A DNA stretch of 21,418 nt from NCBI GenBank assembly GCA_041745535.1, contig JBGTIS010000126.1, positions 1 to 21,418 of the forward strand, read 5' to 3'. Positions 8,398 through 15,377 of this stretch are shown in pieces. Position 1 is the first letter of the stretch. The number at the start of each line of letters is the position of its first letter. Below the pieces are notes generated by a model that ran no database searches, was not told where the DNA came from, and worked only from the letters and a program-made list of their open reading frames with translations. Source of the stretch: JBGTIS01 sp041745535 (GTDB taxonomy: Bacteria > Bacteroidota > Bacteroidia > Cytophagales > Cyclobacteriaceae). Position numbers and translations under genes: made by a program.

Positions 8398-8505
8398 GCC
8401 GACCTGATGAGGCTGGGCCGAATTCCGGCGGTAGCCGCGCTAAGCCCCATGAAGCGGATGCCGGGTGCCGGCCACCGGAATTCGGCAAGGCCTCATCTGG
8501 TCGGC
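8398..8505. repeat. Long imperfect palindrome
   Basis: The left arm starts GCCGACCTGATGAGGC and continues GCCGAATTCCGG; the reverse complement of the right arm starts GCCGACCAGATGAGGC and continues GCCGAATTCCGG. About 30 of 34 positions pair, around a ~40-base centre that also contains CCGC/GCGG. As RNA or single-stranded DNA this would form a long cruciform. It directly follows repeat copy A, so both may be parts of one miniature element; no terminal target duplication is visible. Confidence 0.65.
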
Positions 8506-8765
8506 ACCCGCCGGCAAGGAGTACTTTATTACTTTTGCTCGCCTGCTTATTATCCAGGTCTCCGGCCTACAAAAAGCCAGAGGCTTTAGAATAATAAAAA
8601 CAAGGCAGGAACCTCGCTCTAGCTGCTTTTATTTGATGTAAAAATTTTATTTAACCCCTGCCATGCTGACGTTAGGAAGCATCTTACAAGCAAACGAGCC
8701 TAAAATATTTATTTTACGCTTATAATGACCTGGTTGATAGATGCCAAAACCTGTAAATACCACCG

Positions 8766-8871
8766 GCGCGTGCGTCCTCGCACGTGCCCACTATGCTCCC
8801 GGCCTCCGGCCTGCATTTAGCCACAGTTAAAGAATTCCTGACATACAGGTAGTAAGCCGGAGGCGTCGGGA
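8766..8871. repeat. Dispersed repeat, copy B
   Basis: Begins GCGCGTGCGTCCTCGCACGT and ends AAGCCGGAGGCGTCGGGA. It contains an internal inverted pair: CTCCCGGCCTCCGGCCTGC near 8796-8814 against the terminal GTAAGCCGGAGGCGTCGGGA. Related to copies A (8331-8395) and C (10067-10174). Confidence 0.55.
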
Positions 8872-8975
8872 ATATTAAGAACGAGGGAGGAGCTTTGCCT
8901 CAGATGGAAAGGTATATGAACATCCCTATCCGGACAAAAGCATCCTATCTTACGCAGGTATAAAAAAGGTGTACT

Positions 8976-8991
8976 ATGAGTGACTACTCAT
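8976..8991. repeat. Small perfect hairpin ATGAGT-GACT-ACTCAT
   Basis: A 6-bp perfect inverted repeat with a 4-base loop in the non-coding stretch about 300 bases before the 9285 gene. No T-tract, so it is not a terminator. Role unknown. Confidence 0.35.
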
Positions 8992-9284
8992 CAAAATTTG
9001 GATAATATGTCTCTCATTCTTTTGTTTATTAAATTTTATTCTTTAAAAGTTTCTAGTTAATATGATACACCATCTTTTCCTCATCGATACCGTTTGCCAG
9101 ATAAGTGTCATTTTTATGTATGAAAAATATCGAAAATACAGAAAAAGTTACCAAGTAAATCACGTGTAAAATCCTATGGAATTCGACTTTACTTATTAGC
9201 CATTCTACATTTGTATCTCGCTGGTTTGCATACAAACGCAGTCATTTTTTTAAAATATTTTTTAACCATTTAAACAGTAAAATT

Positions 9285-9851
9285 ATGGCCCGTGTAGGGA
9301 AAAACATTGTTACACAAGGATTATCCGGCAAACTGGGAGACATGATTGTTTTCCGGCAGGTAGGAGGCGAAACGGTAGTAGCTACTACTCCGGAAAAGAG
9401 AAATCGCATTGCTACGCCATCGCAGAAGAAGCACCAACGCAGGTTTCAGGAAGCGGTGATTTATGCCCGCAACGTAATGGAGGACGAGAATCTGAAGGCA
9501 GCCTATGCGCTGAAAATAAAAGGCAACCAGTCGGCTTTTAATGTAGCCCTGGCAGATTTCCTGAACGCACCCGACATTGACGAGGTAGACGTAAGCCAGT
9601 ATGATGGCACCAAAGGCAGCCCTATTGTGGTAAAAGTGGTAGACGATTACGAGGTTGCCCAGGTTATTGTATCTATTTTTAAGGATGATGGCACTATGGT
9701 AGAAGAAGGCACTGCCACACTGGCTGGCAACGGACTGGACTGGTTATATACTGCCCAGAAAGCCAATGCCACGCTTACCGGCTCAAAGCTGATTATAAAA
9801 GCCAGCGATTTGCCCGGAAATGCTTCAGAAATAGAGCAGGTATTGGGGTAG
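9285..9851 (+). CDS. Hypothetical protein
   Basis: 188 residues starting MARVGKNIVTQGLSGKLGDM. I do not recognise a characterised family. The first ~90 residues are basic and include a segment 'GLSGKLGD-IVFRQ-GGETVV', a polar linker PEKRNRIATPSQKKHQRRF and a helical EAVIYARNVMEDENLKAAY; the second half (from ~GSPIVVKVVDDYEVAQVIVS) reads like a beta-sandwich, with alternating hydrophobic strands. The 'SGKLG' opening resembles small Bacteroidota proteins of DUF6266 type, but the match is too weak to assign. No signal peptide or membrane segment. It stands alone: 1.1 kb of non-coding DNA before it and a strong terminator ~130 bases after it. Codon use looks normal for the left part of the window, so it is probably a real gene. 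Confidence 0.75.
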   Translation: MARVGKNIVTQGLSGKLGDMIVFRQVGGETVVATTPEKRNRIATPSQKKHQRRFQEAVIYARNVMEDENLKAAYALKIKGNQSAFNVALADFLNAPDIDEVDVSQYDGTKGSPIVVKVVDDYEVAQVIVSIFKDDGTMVEEGTATLAGNGLDWLYTAQKANATLTGSKLIIKASDLPGNASEIEQVLG

Positions 9852-9890
9852 TTTTCTTGTAAAAGTACAATTTGTAAAGAAACTGGCTCG

Positions 9891-9934
9891 AGCGAAGGAA
9901 GAGCGAACCTACAGCGAAGGAAGAGCGAACCTAC
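9891..9934. repeat. 22-bp tandem repeat, two copies
   Basis: AGCGAAGGAAGAGCGAACCT plus AC is repeated exactly twice (9891-9912 and 9913-9934), between the stop codon of the hypothetical gene and its terminator. Each unit also contains a partial internal repeat (AGCGAA twice). Confidence 0.9.
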
Positions 9935-9980
9935 AATAGGGCCAAAAAATAAGAAAAGTACAAATTACAGGTAACACTAT

Positions 9981-10011
9981 AAAGCTTCGGTAAAGCACCG
10001 GAGCTTTTTTT
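9981..10011 (+). terminator. Rho-independent terminator
   Basis: AAAGCTTCGG pairs with CCGGAGCTTT around a short loop (one mismatch) and runs into a tract of seven T (10005-10011). Well placed to end transcription from the 9285 gene. Confidence 0.8.
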
Positions 10012-10066
10012 ATGGTGACCGCCTATTCCCCAGGCAAATACCATAAAACTAATCACCACTCCCCAG

Positions 10067-10174
10067 GCGCACGCGGCCATGCCCGTGCCCTCTATTTTCC
10101 AGATCCTAGCCTACTTTTGATTGCTCTGCCGTTACAAAATTCCCGACATAAAGCCATTAAGCCAGATGCTTTGG
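10067..10174. repeat. Dispersed repeat, copy C (most diverged)
   Basis: Aligns over its length to copy B: GCGCACGCGGCCATGCCCGTGC at the left, CCTCTA then CTAGCCT in the middle, and AATTCCCGACATAAAGCC...TTAAGCCAGATGCTTTGG at the right, against AATTCCTGACATACAGG...TAAGCCGGAGGCGTCGG in B. Both outer blocks and the spacing are kept. Confidence 0.45.
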
Positions 10175-10423
10175 TTATGTTAAATAGATATCTTATGTGT
10201 ATTGACTTGAAAAATCCTAACTTTTGAAAGTATTTTAAGTTTTTTAAGATGAAAACCATTAAAACACTCGTATATTAATGCTTATAAAAAAATTTTTACT
10301 TAAATCTTACATAGCAGAGGGAAAGTCTACTGAGAACCTTAAATTTGGCACGAATAATAATAGAAGTTTGGTTATGGACCTTACAAGAATTGATTAACCA
10401 ATTTGCTATTTTGTGAAATTGTA

Positions 10424-10441
10424 GCATATTTTAAAATATGC
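10424..10441. promoter_or_regulatory. Perfect 18-bp palindrome upstream of the helicase gene
   Basis: GCATATTTTAAAATATGC is fully self-complementary and ends 22 bases before the helicase start codon; AAGGAG follows at 10442, too far from the ATG for a normal ribosome site. It could be an operator for a dimeric regulator or an mRNA hairpin near the start. No regulator gene is adjacent. Confidence 0.45.
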
Positions 10442-10463
10442 AAGGAGTTATCAATAAATTAAA

Positions 10464-10823
10464 ATGAGATTAGAAAATTATTGGCAAATAAAAGGTTTCA
10501 AACCGAACGAAAAACAAGAAAAAGCAATTCGTCATACAGAAGGGCCATTATTTTTAACTGCTGGACCAGGGTCCGGGAAAACAAGGGTATTGCTTTGGCG
10601 TACTTTAAATTTAATAGTTTTTGAGGAAGTAGATCCCAGGCGAATTTTTCTAGCCACCTTTACGGAGAAAGCTGCACATCAGCTGAAAGAGGGGCTCCGT
10701 AGTTTATTAGGGATTGTCACAAATAAAACAGGAGTACCATATGATATTTCTGGTATGTCGATTGGCACTGTACACTCCATTTGTCAGGACATTCTTATTG
10801 ATTCGGATAGACGTTTTCAATAG
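10464..10823 (+). CDS. Helicase-nuclease fragment 1: UvrD domain 1A start with Walker A
   Basis: 119 residues. FKPNEKQEKAIRHTEGPLF is the Q-motif region, GPGSGKT at 34-40 is Walker A, FLATFTEKAAHQLKEGL is motif Ia and SIGTVHSICQDIL is motif Ib. The fragment ends at an out-of-place TAG. Starts at an ATG in AT-rich leader sequence. Alone it cannot be an active helicase, since motif II lies in the next fragment. Confidence 0.85.
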   Translation: MRLENYWQIKGFKPNEKQEKAIRHTEGPLFLTAGPGSGKTRVLLWRTLNLIVFEEVDPRRIFLATFTEKAAHQLKEGLRSLLGIVTNKTGVPYDISGMSIGTVHSICQDILIDSDRRFQ

Positions 10824-13105
10824 ATGGTACGCGAGGCCGAGCTCCAATTTTGCTAGATTCCCTTTCGCAATATTTCAAAGTTTACAATAAGAGATTCTGG
10901 GTTGAGTTGCTTGTGGCTGGAGGATATTATAAAGGTGAAGATCCAGAAAAAGAGCAAGAAATAGCACAGAGTGAAATAAATAAGTATTTGGATGGGAAAG
11001 ATTATTATTCTAGGCATCAAGCTGTTACCAATGTAATTAAACTTTTCAATCGCTTTTCTGAGGAGAATCTTGATCCAAATCAGGTGAAATCTTCAGATGA
11101 AACACTTCAAAGGCTTTTGAAAATGTATGACTACTATTGCAGAAGCCATCACAAAAGCGAAAAGATACAAACCGTAGATTTTTCCTTATTACAACAAAAA
11201 GCCTATAATAAAATTAGAGAATTTGATGGCTCATGCGACGTATATGATTATATCATCATAGATGAATACCAAGATACCAACTCCATCCAAGAACAAATCT
11301 ATTTTGAGTTAGCAATAAAATGTAAAAATATATGCGTAGTTGGCGATGATGACCAGGCTCTTTATCGATTTCGTGGTGCCACTGTTGAAAATTTAGTGGA
11401 GTTTGAGCATCGTTGTTATAACCATTTGGGTGTTAGACCAACGCGTATAGACTTAGATACAAATTATCGTTCCAAGAAAAGCATTGTTAATTTTTATGTT
11501 GATTTCATAGAGCAATCCAATTGGAAAAAAGAGAATGGAAATGGTTACTACCGTGTAGCAGATAAAAATATCCAACCCTTTAACCAAGACAATTTTCCGG
11601 CAGTAGTATGCACAGATAAGAAAAACAAGGAACAAATTTTTTCTGAAATAGCTCAATTTGTAAAAAACCTAAAAGAATCTGGCAAAATAGAAGATTATAA
11701 TCAGGTGGCCTTTCTTTTTCCGGCACTTAAAAGCATGGGAGACAAGAATACCAAAGTTGAAGGCTTTGAGAGAGCCTTGAGTGATTTGGGTATTCCTGTT
11801 TTTGCCCCTCGGGCCGGAAGGTTCCTGGATGTTCAGGAATCTTTTGAAATTTTTGGTCTTCTTTTTTCTATTCTTGGAAGGCCAAGTCATCAGGGAAGAG
11901 CTAGTTCAGGATTACAGGCTTTTAGAGATTGGCAAAATACCTGCTTATTTGAGGCTAGTCAAATCATTTCAGAAGACTCCCTTCTGCAGGAATATATTAA
12001 AGACCGACAGCAAGAAATTAATGCCATTCTGAATGATTTTGAATCTTTAATGAAAGTAGTTAATAGGAAAAAGTGGAAGTTAGATCAACCTCTCAAACTT
12101 GAGATGATGCGGGATTTAGCTATGGCTGCCGGATTATCTCCAAAATGTAAAGCCACACTGCAAAAACGAGCTTTTAATGATCTTCTCAAGAAAAGGCAAC
12201 AAGCAAAAAATCCAGTGTCCTTAAAATATGTTATTAATCGAGTAACTTCTGTTGACTGGAGTGTATTAGATCTTTTCTATCAACTCAATGGATTCAAGCA
12301 TTTTCAGGAAATGTATGAGTTAGCAGAAGAAGGTATTGATGAAGGTCCAGTTTGTAATTTGGGTCTCATTACACAATATCTCGCCCGGTTTATGGAAGAG
12401 TATTCCCCTATTATTACCGCTTCTTTTCTTCACGAAAACCGCTTCGTAAATACCTTTATTGGTTCTTATCTCTATGCTATTTACCGATTAGGTGAATCTG
12501 AATTTGAGGATGCGGATGATCCTTTTCCAAAAGGCAGGGTACCTTTTCTTACCATACATCAATCAAAAGGCTTGGAGTTTCCCTATGTAATAATGGGAAG
12601 CCTTTTTAGAAATGAAAGAGAAGCGGATATGACTGAAATAATTGTACGAGAATTACTTGATAAAGAAGGAGAGCCACTTGATAAAATATCCCACTTTGAT
12701 AATATGCGAATGTTTTATGTAGGACTCTCTCGTGCTCAATATATGACAATTCTTCCCCACTTCGGAGGGCAAGGACAGCGAACATCAGAGGCATTTAAAA
12801 ATATGCTAGCTAAACAAGATCTATTGCAGCTGCATGCATTAAACTTAAATGATTTACCACCTATTCAGCTAGAAGAAGAGGAACTAGGTAAGAATTACTC
12901 TTATACAGCTGATTATCTAAATTATCAGCAATGCCCCAGAAAATATATGATTTTCAAAAAATATGGTTTTATCCCTTCCCGTTCCCAAACTATGTTCTTT
13001 GGTAGTCTGGTGCATCAAACCATTGAGGACTTACACCATCTTTTGATAACAGAACGTAAAAAAAGTCAGCAACAAAAAGTAGGTAGAAGAATACGAAATT
13101 ATTGA
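10820..13105 (+). CDS. Helicase-nuclease fragment 2: helicase core motifs II-VI and first nuclease cysteine
   Basis: Homology to UvrD begins at 10820 (I-D-G-T-R-G-R-A-P-I-L-L-D), upstream of the first possible start at 10850 (TTG). Motif II is DEYQD (11261-11275), motif III VVGDDDQALYRFRGA, motif IV LDTNYRS, motif V LTIHQSKGLEFPYVIMG, motif VI RMFYVGLSRA. After the helicase comes the nuclease opening YLNYQQCPRKYMIFKKYGF, whose Cys (codon at 12932) is expected to be the first Fe-S ligand, then FFGSLVHQTIEDLH. The frame closes at 13103-13105 after the second shift. Confidence 0.85.
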   Translation: MDGTRGRAPILLDSLSQYFKVYNKRFWVELLVAGGYYKGEDPEKEQEIAQSEINKYLDGKDYYSRHQAVTNVIKLFNRFSEENLDPNQVKSSDETLQRLLKMYDYYCRSHHKSEKIQTVDFSLLQQKAYNKIREFDGSCDVYDYIIIDEYQDTNSIQEQIYFELAIKCKNICVVGDDDQALYRFRGATVENLVEFEHRCYNHLGVRPTRIDLDTNYRSKKSIVNFYVDFIEQSNWKKENGNGYYRVADKNIQPFNQDNFPAVVCTDKKNKEQIFSEIAQFVKNLKESGKIEDYNQVAFLFPALKSMGDKNTKVEGFERALSDLGIPVFAPRAGRFLDVQESFEIFGLLFSILGRPSHQGRASSGLQAFRDWQNTCLFEASQIISEDSLLQEYIKDRQQEINAILNDFESLMKVVNRKKWKLDQPLKLEMMRDLAMAAGLSPKCKATLQKRAFNDLLKKRQQAKNPVSLKYVINRVTSVDWSVLDLFYQLNGFKHFQEMYELAEEGIDEGPVCNLGLITQYLARFMEEYSPIITASFLHENRFVNTFIGSYLYAIYRLGESEFEDADDPFPKGRVPFLTIHQSKGLEFPYVIMGSLFRNEREADMTEIIVRELLDKEGEPLDKISHFDNMRMFYVGLSRAQYMTILPHFGGQGQRTSEAFKNMLAKQDLLQLHALNLNDLPPIQLEEEELGKNYSYTADYLNYQQCPRKYMIFKKYGFIPSRSQTMFFGSLVHQTIEDLHHLLITERKKSQQQKVGRRIRNY

Positions 13106-13919
13106 AAAAATCAAAGAATTCTTTGAGGACAATTACGAATTGATGCGTCTTGAGGGTGGTCATGCGATCACTGAAGACATTAAGATTCTGGCATTAAACC
13201 AAGTTCTCTTTTATTACCAGAAGATGAAGGATGTGGCCACAAAGGTTACTGATACCGAAGTAAAACTAACACTTCCGGATCAGAAAACACCAAGAGGTAG
13301 AAATTTCACCATCGAAGGAATTGTTGATATTGTCCGTGAAGATGATGAAACCTGGATGTACGATATCAAAACGCACGATCCGGATTATATTATTTCCAAT
13401 AAGGAACTCTATGAAAAACAACTGAACGTATATGCTCATATTTGGCAGGAACTTCGTGGAGAAGCATTAGATAATACAGCTATCATTTCGACAGCTTATC
13501 CGCAAAGTTTAAAACATGCTATGCTAGCCAATGATCTTTTCAGAATCCAACACGAAATGGCTAAATGGCAACCGCTGATTGAAATTCCATTCACGCAGGA
13601 AAAAGTCCATGAAACCATTGAAGATTTTGCCTGTATTGTGGATGATATCGAGGATAAAAAATTTGGTCCTGCACCAGTAGAAAGGCTATCAGAAAAAATG
13701 GAAGGTACCAATACCTTGTTTGGTACACCCATTTGCAGGAACTGTGATGCTCGTTTTTCTTGTGCTTCTTATCGGGAATATGCTACCAGTAAAGGAAAGG
13801 GGGAACGAGGAAGCTTTAAGAAATATTTTGAAGATTTTGGCTCAGATATAGATCAGGAAGAATGGGTTAATGCTAATTTGCAGGGCAAGAACCCGGACGA
13901 AATACAAAATTTAAGCTAA
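13083..13919 (+). CDS. Helicase-nuclease fragment 3: PD-(D/E)XK nuclease core and Fe-S cysteine triad
   Basis: Coding resumes at 13083 (VEEYEIIEKIKEFF); the first possible start is TTG at 13140. GIVDIV then MYDIKTHDP gives the nuclease Asp and the D-x-K pair (13362-13370). CRNCDARFSC near the C-terminus supplies three Cys (codons at 13734, 13743, 13761) that, with the Cys in fragment 2, make the four-Cys cluster typical of AddB and Cas4 nucleases. Ends two codons before a CCACCC/GGGTGG inverted pair (13921-13950), ahead of the DUF559 gene. Confidence 0.85.
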   Translation, partial: VEEYEIIEKIKEFFEDNYELMRLEGGHAITEDIKILALNQVLFYYQKMKDVATKVTDTEVKLTLPDQKTPRGRNFTIEGIVDIVREDDETWMYDIKTHDPDYIISNKELYEKQLNVYAHIWQELRGEALDNTAIISTAYPQSLKHAMLANDLFRIQHEMAKWQPLIEIPFTQEKVHETIEDFACIVDDIEDKKFGPAPVERLSEKMEGTNTLFGTPICRNCDARFSCASYREYATSKGKGERGSFKKYFEDFGSDIDQEEWVNANLQGKNPDEIQNLS

Positions 13920-13966
13920 ACCACCCCACTAATGGATAATTTCAGGGTGGAGTGAGGAGGCAGAAA

Positions 13967-14362
13967 ATGAAACCAGATAAATCAAATTATTTTGGCTATA
14001 ATAAAAAGCTTCTGCATTTTGCTCAAAAGCTCAGGAAGGAGATGACAAAAGCGGAAGCCAGCTTATGGAAATATGCGCTAAAGGCACGTCAGAGAAAAGG
14101 ATATCAGTTTAGAAGACAAAGACCTGTGTTGGATTTTATTGCTGATTTCATGTGTAAGGAATTGAAACTGATTATTGAGGTAGATGGCCACACACACACC
14201 TGGGAAGAAACAGTGGAAAAAGATGAGAGAAAGGATCAGTTACTAAAAGAAGCTGGTTTTCATGTGTTAAGGTTTGAGGATGAAGAAATTTTAAAGCATA
14301 TCAATAATGTAATTTACGCAATTGATGCTAAAATCGAGGAGATAGAAAAGTCCTCCCCCTAA
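13967..14362 (+). CDS. DUF559 (Vsr-like) endonuclease domain protein
   Basis: 131 residues from the ATG at 13967. I prefer this to the GTG at 13952 because AGGAGG (13955-13960) sits six bases before it, a rare clear ribosome site in this window. Motifs of the family: AQKLRKEMTKAEASLWKYAL near the N-terminus, KGYQFRRQRPVLDFIADF (catalytic Asp region), LKLIIEVDGHTH (E-x-D after a hydrophobic strand), then LLKEAGFHVLRFEDEEIL. This is the DUF559 fold, related to very-short-patch-repair and PD-(D/E)XK nucleases. It lies 47 bases after the helicase-nuclease and ~100 bases before the first mod gene. DUF559 proteins often occur in several copies near repeats in Bacteroidota and in defence regions; function is not established. 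Its last codons (S-S-P-stop) are contributed by the palindrome that follows. Confidence 0.88.
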   Translation: MKPDKSNYFGYNKKLLHFAQKLRKEMTKAEASLWKYALKARQRKGYQFRRQRPVLDFIADFMCKELKLIIEVDGHTHTWEETVEKDERKDQLLKEAGFHVLRFEDEEILKHINNVIYAIDAKIEEIEKSSP

Positions 14363-14424
14363 CCCCCTCCAGAGGGGGAAATGTTATCCCCCTCTGGAGG
14401 GGGTGCCCGAAGGGCGGGGGAGGA
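14351..14424. repeat. GC-rich double palindrome over the DUF559 stop codon
   Basis: Outer arms TCCTCCCCC (14351-14359) and GGGGGAGGA (14416-14424); inner arms CCCCCTCCAGAGGGGGA and TCCCCCTCTGGAGGGGG around AATGTTA. Each inner arm is itself nearly self-complementary. No poly-T follows in either direction, so a simple terminator is unlikely. Repeats of this look are scattered in many Bacteroidota genomes (from memory). The repeat supplies the stop codon of the upstream gene. Confidence 0.85.
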
Positions 14425-14459
14425 AAAAAGTAGCAACAGAAGAAACTATAAAATTATAA

Positions 14460-15314
14460 ATGGCTCACGAACGATTAAAACCACAGTACCTCTTTGATGA
14501 GGAAAAAATCAAACAACTTAAACAAATTGCTCCTGAATGTTTTGAAGATGGCAAAATCAATTTTGAAACCTTACGGCAAAATTTAGGTGACTGGGCACAG
14601 GATGAAGATAACCCTGAATTGGAGCACTTCGACTTGTTTTGGCCCGGTAAAAAAGAGGCTCGTAAAATAGCTTCAATACCTCCAGAAGGAACGCTTGAGC
14701 CTGTTTTTGGTGAAGGGTTAAAAGCAGATGGCACACCGGATACTGATGGCAATAATGACTCTAAAAATATTTTTATTGAAGGGGAAAACCTAGAGGTGCT
14801 CAAAATCTTGCAAAAGAGCTATGCCGGTAAGATTAAGATGATTTACATTGATCCCCCTTACAATACGGGTAATGATTTTGTATATGATGATGACTTCACA
14901 GAACCCCTTCAGGAGTATTTGAGGCGGACGGGGCAAATAGATGAAGAAGGAAAAGCGATGACGACCAACAAGCGCTCTGATGGCCGCTTCCACTCCAAAT
15001 GGCTCAGTATGATGTATCCTCGCTTACGATTGGCGAGAAACCTGTTGCGGGAAGATGGGGTAATTTTTATTAGTATTGATGATAATGAAGTGCATAACCT
15101 TCGTGCGATTATGAATGAGATTTTTGGTGAGGAGAATTTTGTAGCGCAGTTAGTATGGGAGAAAAAAATGAAGGGTACATTTTTATCGAATACAATAACA
15201 AATGTTAAAGAATATATTATTGTTTATAGTAATAATAAAGATTTATTTTCTGGTTTAATTGGCCAAATTAATTCATCTGAAGAAACGAAGTTGTCTAAAG
15301 TTATAAAGGGTTGA
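14460..15314 (+). pseudogene. mod: Truncated type III DNA methyltransferase (mod), N-terminal part, cut by the IS5-type insertion
   Basis: 284 codons, of which genuine mod sequence runs to ~15287; the last ~9 codons come from the insertion sequence. Family features: LEHFDLFWPGKKEARKIAS leader, then NIFIEGENLEVLKILQKSYA, the catalytic DPPYNTG at residues 131-137, KWLSMMYPRLRLARNLLRED, GVIFISIDDNEVHNLR and MNEIFGEENFVAQLVWEKK. This is an adenine-specific beta-class enzyme. In that class the target-recognition domain and the SAM-binding F-x-G-x-G motif come after DPPY, so this fragment lacks them and should be inactive. Intact relatives are ~600 residues or more. The missing 3' part is not found beyond the insertion. 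It differs from the second mod at the right edge (DPPYGIS, another leader), so the two came from different systems. Confidence 0.88.
15288..15304 (+). repeat. Left terminal inverted repeat of the IS5-type element
   Basis: 17 bases, identical to the complement of 16231-16247. The truncated mod gene reads through it for its last residues. Confidence 0.88.
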
Positions 15315-15377
15315 AAAGTGTTGCGGAAAGGTTATATTCTAATGAAAGAGATTTAGAACCATAACCTAACCACAACG

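Larger units (their letters stand above)
8186..9284. other. 1.1-kb non-coding stretch with repeats
   Basis: No convincing protein gene. Open frames on both strands over 8216-8594 are artefacts of the long palindrome at 8398-8505, and a 60-codon minus-strand frame at 9053-9235 has no recognisable domain and lies in very AT-rich sequence. It holds two copies of a dispersed repeat, the palindrome, a hairpin at 8976-8991, and from ~8990 on AT-rich DNA likely to include the promoter of the 9285 gene. Confidence 0.6.
10012..10463. other. Non-coding stretch before the helicase gene
   Basis: A 71-codon frame starting at 10012 begins directly at the terminator and overlaps repeat copy C, so it is not counted as a gene. 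The stretch holds that repeat and, from ~10228, strongly AT-rich DNA. This is where base composition changes from the left to the right part of the window and is a likely left boundary of the defence island. The helicase promoter should lie here. Confidence 0.5.
10464..13919 (+). pseudogene. UvrD-like helicase fused to an AddB/Cas4-type Fe-S PD-(D/E)XK nuclease, split by two frameshifts
   Basis: Three consecutive frames together form one protein of ~1150 residues: superfamily 1 helicase, then a C-terminal RecB-family nuclease. The first break is in the T run at 10814-10817: with one more T the reading is R-F-S-I-D-G-T-R-G-R-A-P, the usual UvrD-type sequence at this place; as given, TAG (10821-10823) ends the frame. 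The second break is at ~13082, where one extra base in GTAGGTAG must be skipped to pass into the frame reading VEEYEIIEKIKEFFEDNYEL. The shifts are -1 and +1, so they compensate overall, but ~750 codons lie between them. No other damage is visible; all helicase and nuclease motifs are intact. It may therefore be a sequencing or assembly indel, a recent inactivation, or, less likely, recoding. By analogy to similar fusions beside R-M genes, it would unwind and degrade foreign DNA. Confidence 0.85.

Noticed and set aside
8216..8594. Overlapping open frames on both strands (90 and 117 codons)
   Set aside because: Both run through the long palindrome and repeat copy A; no domain, no start signal, and the two frames mirror each other because the DNA is palindromic.
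8331..8871. CRISPR array
   Set aside because: Repeats are unequal in length, diverged, widely and irregularly spaced, and no cas genes are present.
9053..9235. 60-codon minus-strand frame with a hydrophobic segment
   Set aside because: AT-rich DNA easily gives hydrophobic frames; no family features and no upstream signals.
10012..10227. 71-codon plus-strand frame
   Set aside because: Begins on the terminator's T tract and passes through repeat copy C; composition is not protein-like.
10808..10823. Programmed ribosomal frameshift at the helicase T run
   Set aside because: The site does not fit the X-XXY-YYZ heptamer, no downstream stimulator is evident, and a second unrelated shift occurs ~2.3 kb later; an indel is simpler.
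10464..13919. Gabija (GajB) helicase
   Set aside because: The protein is a UvrD fused to a Fe-S PD-(D/E)XK nuclease, longer than GajB, and no GajA (ATPase-TOPRIM) gene is adjacent.
14351..14424. Rho-independent terminator after DUF559
   Set aside because: No T-tract on either side; the shape is a compound dispersed repeat.
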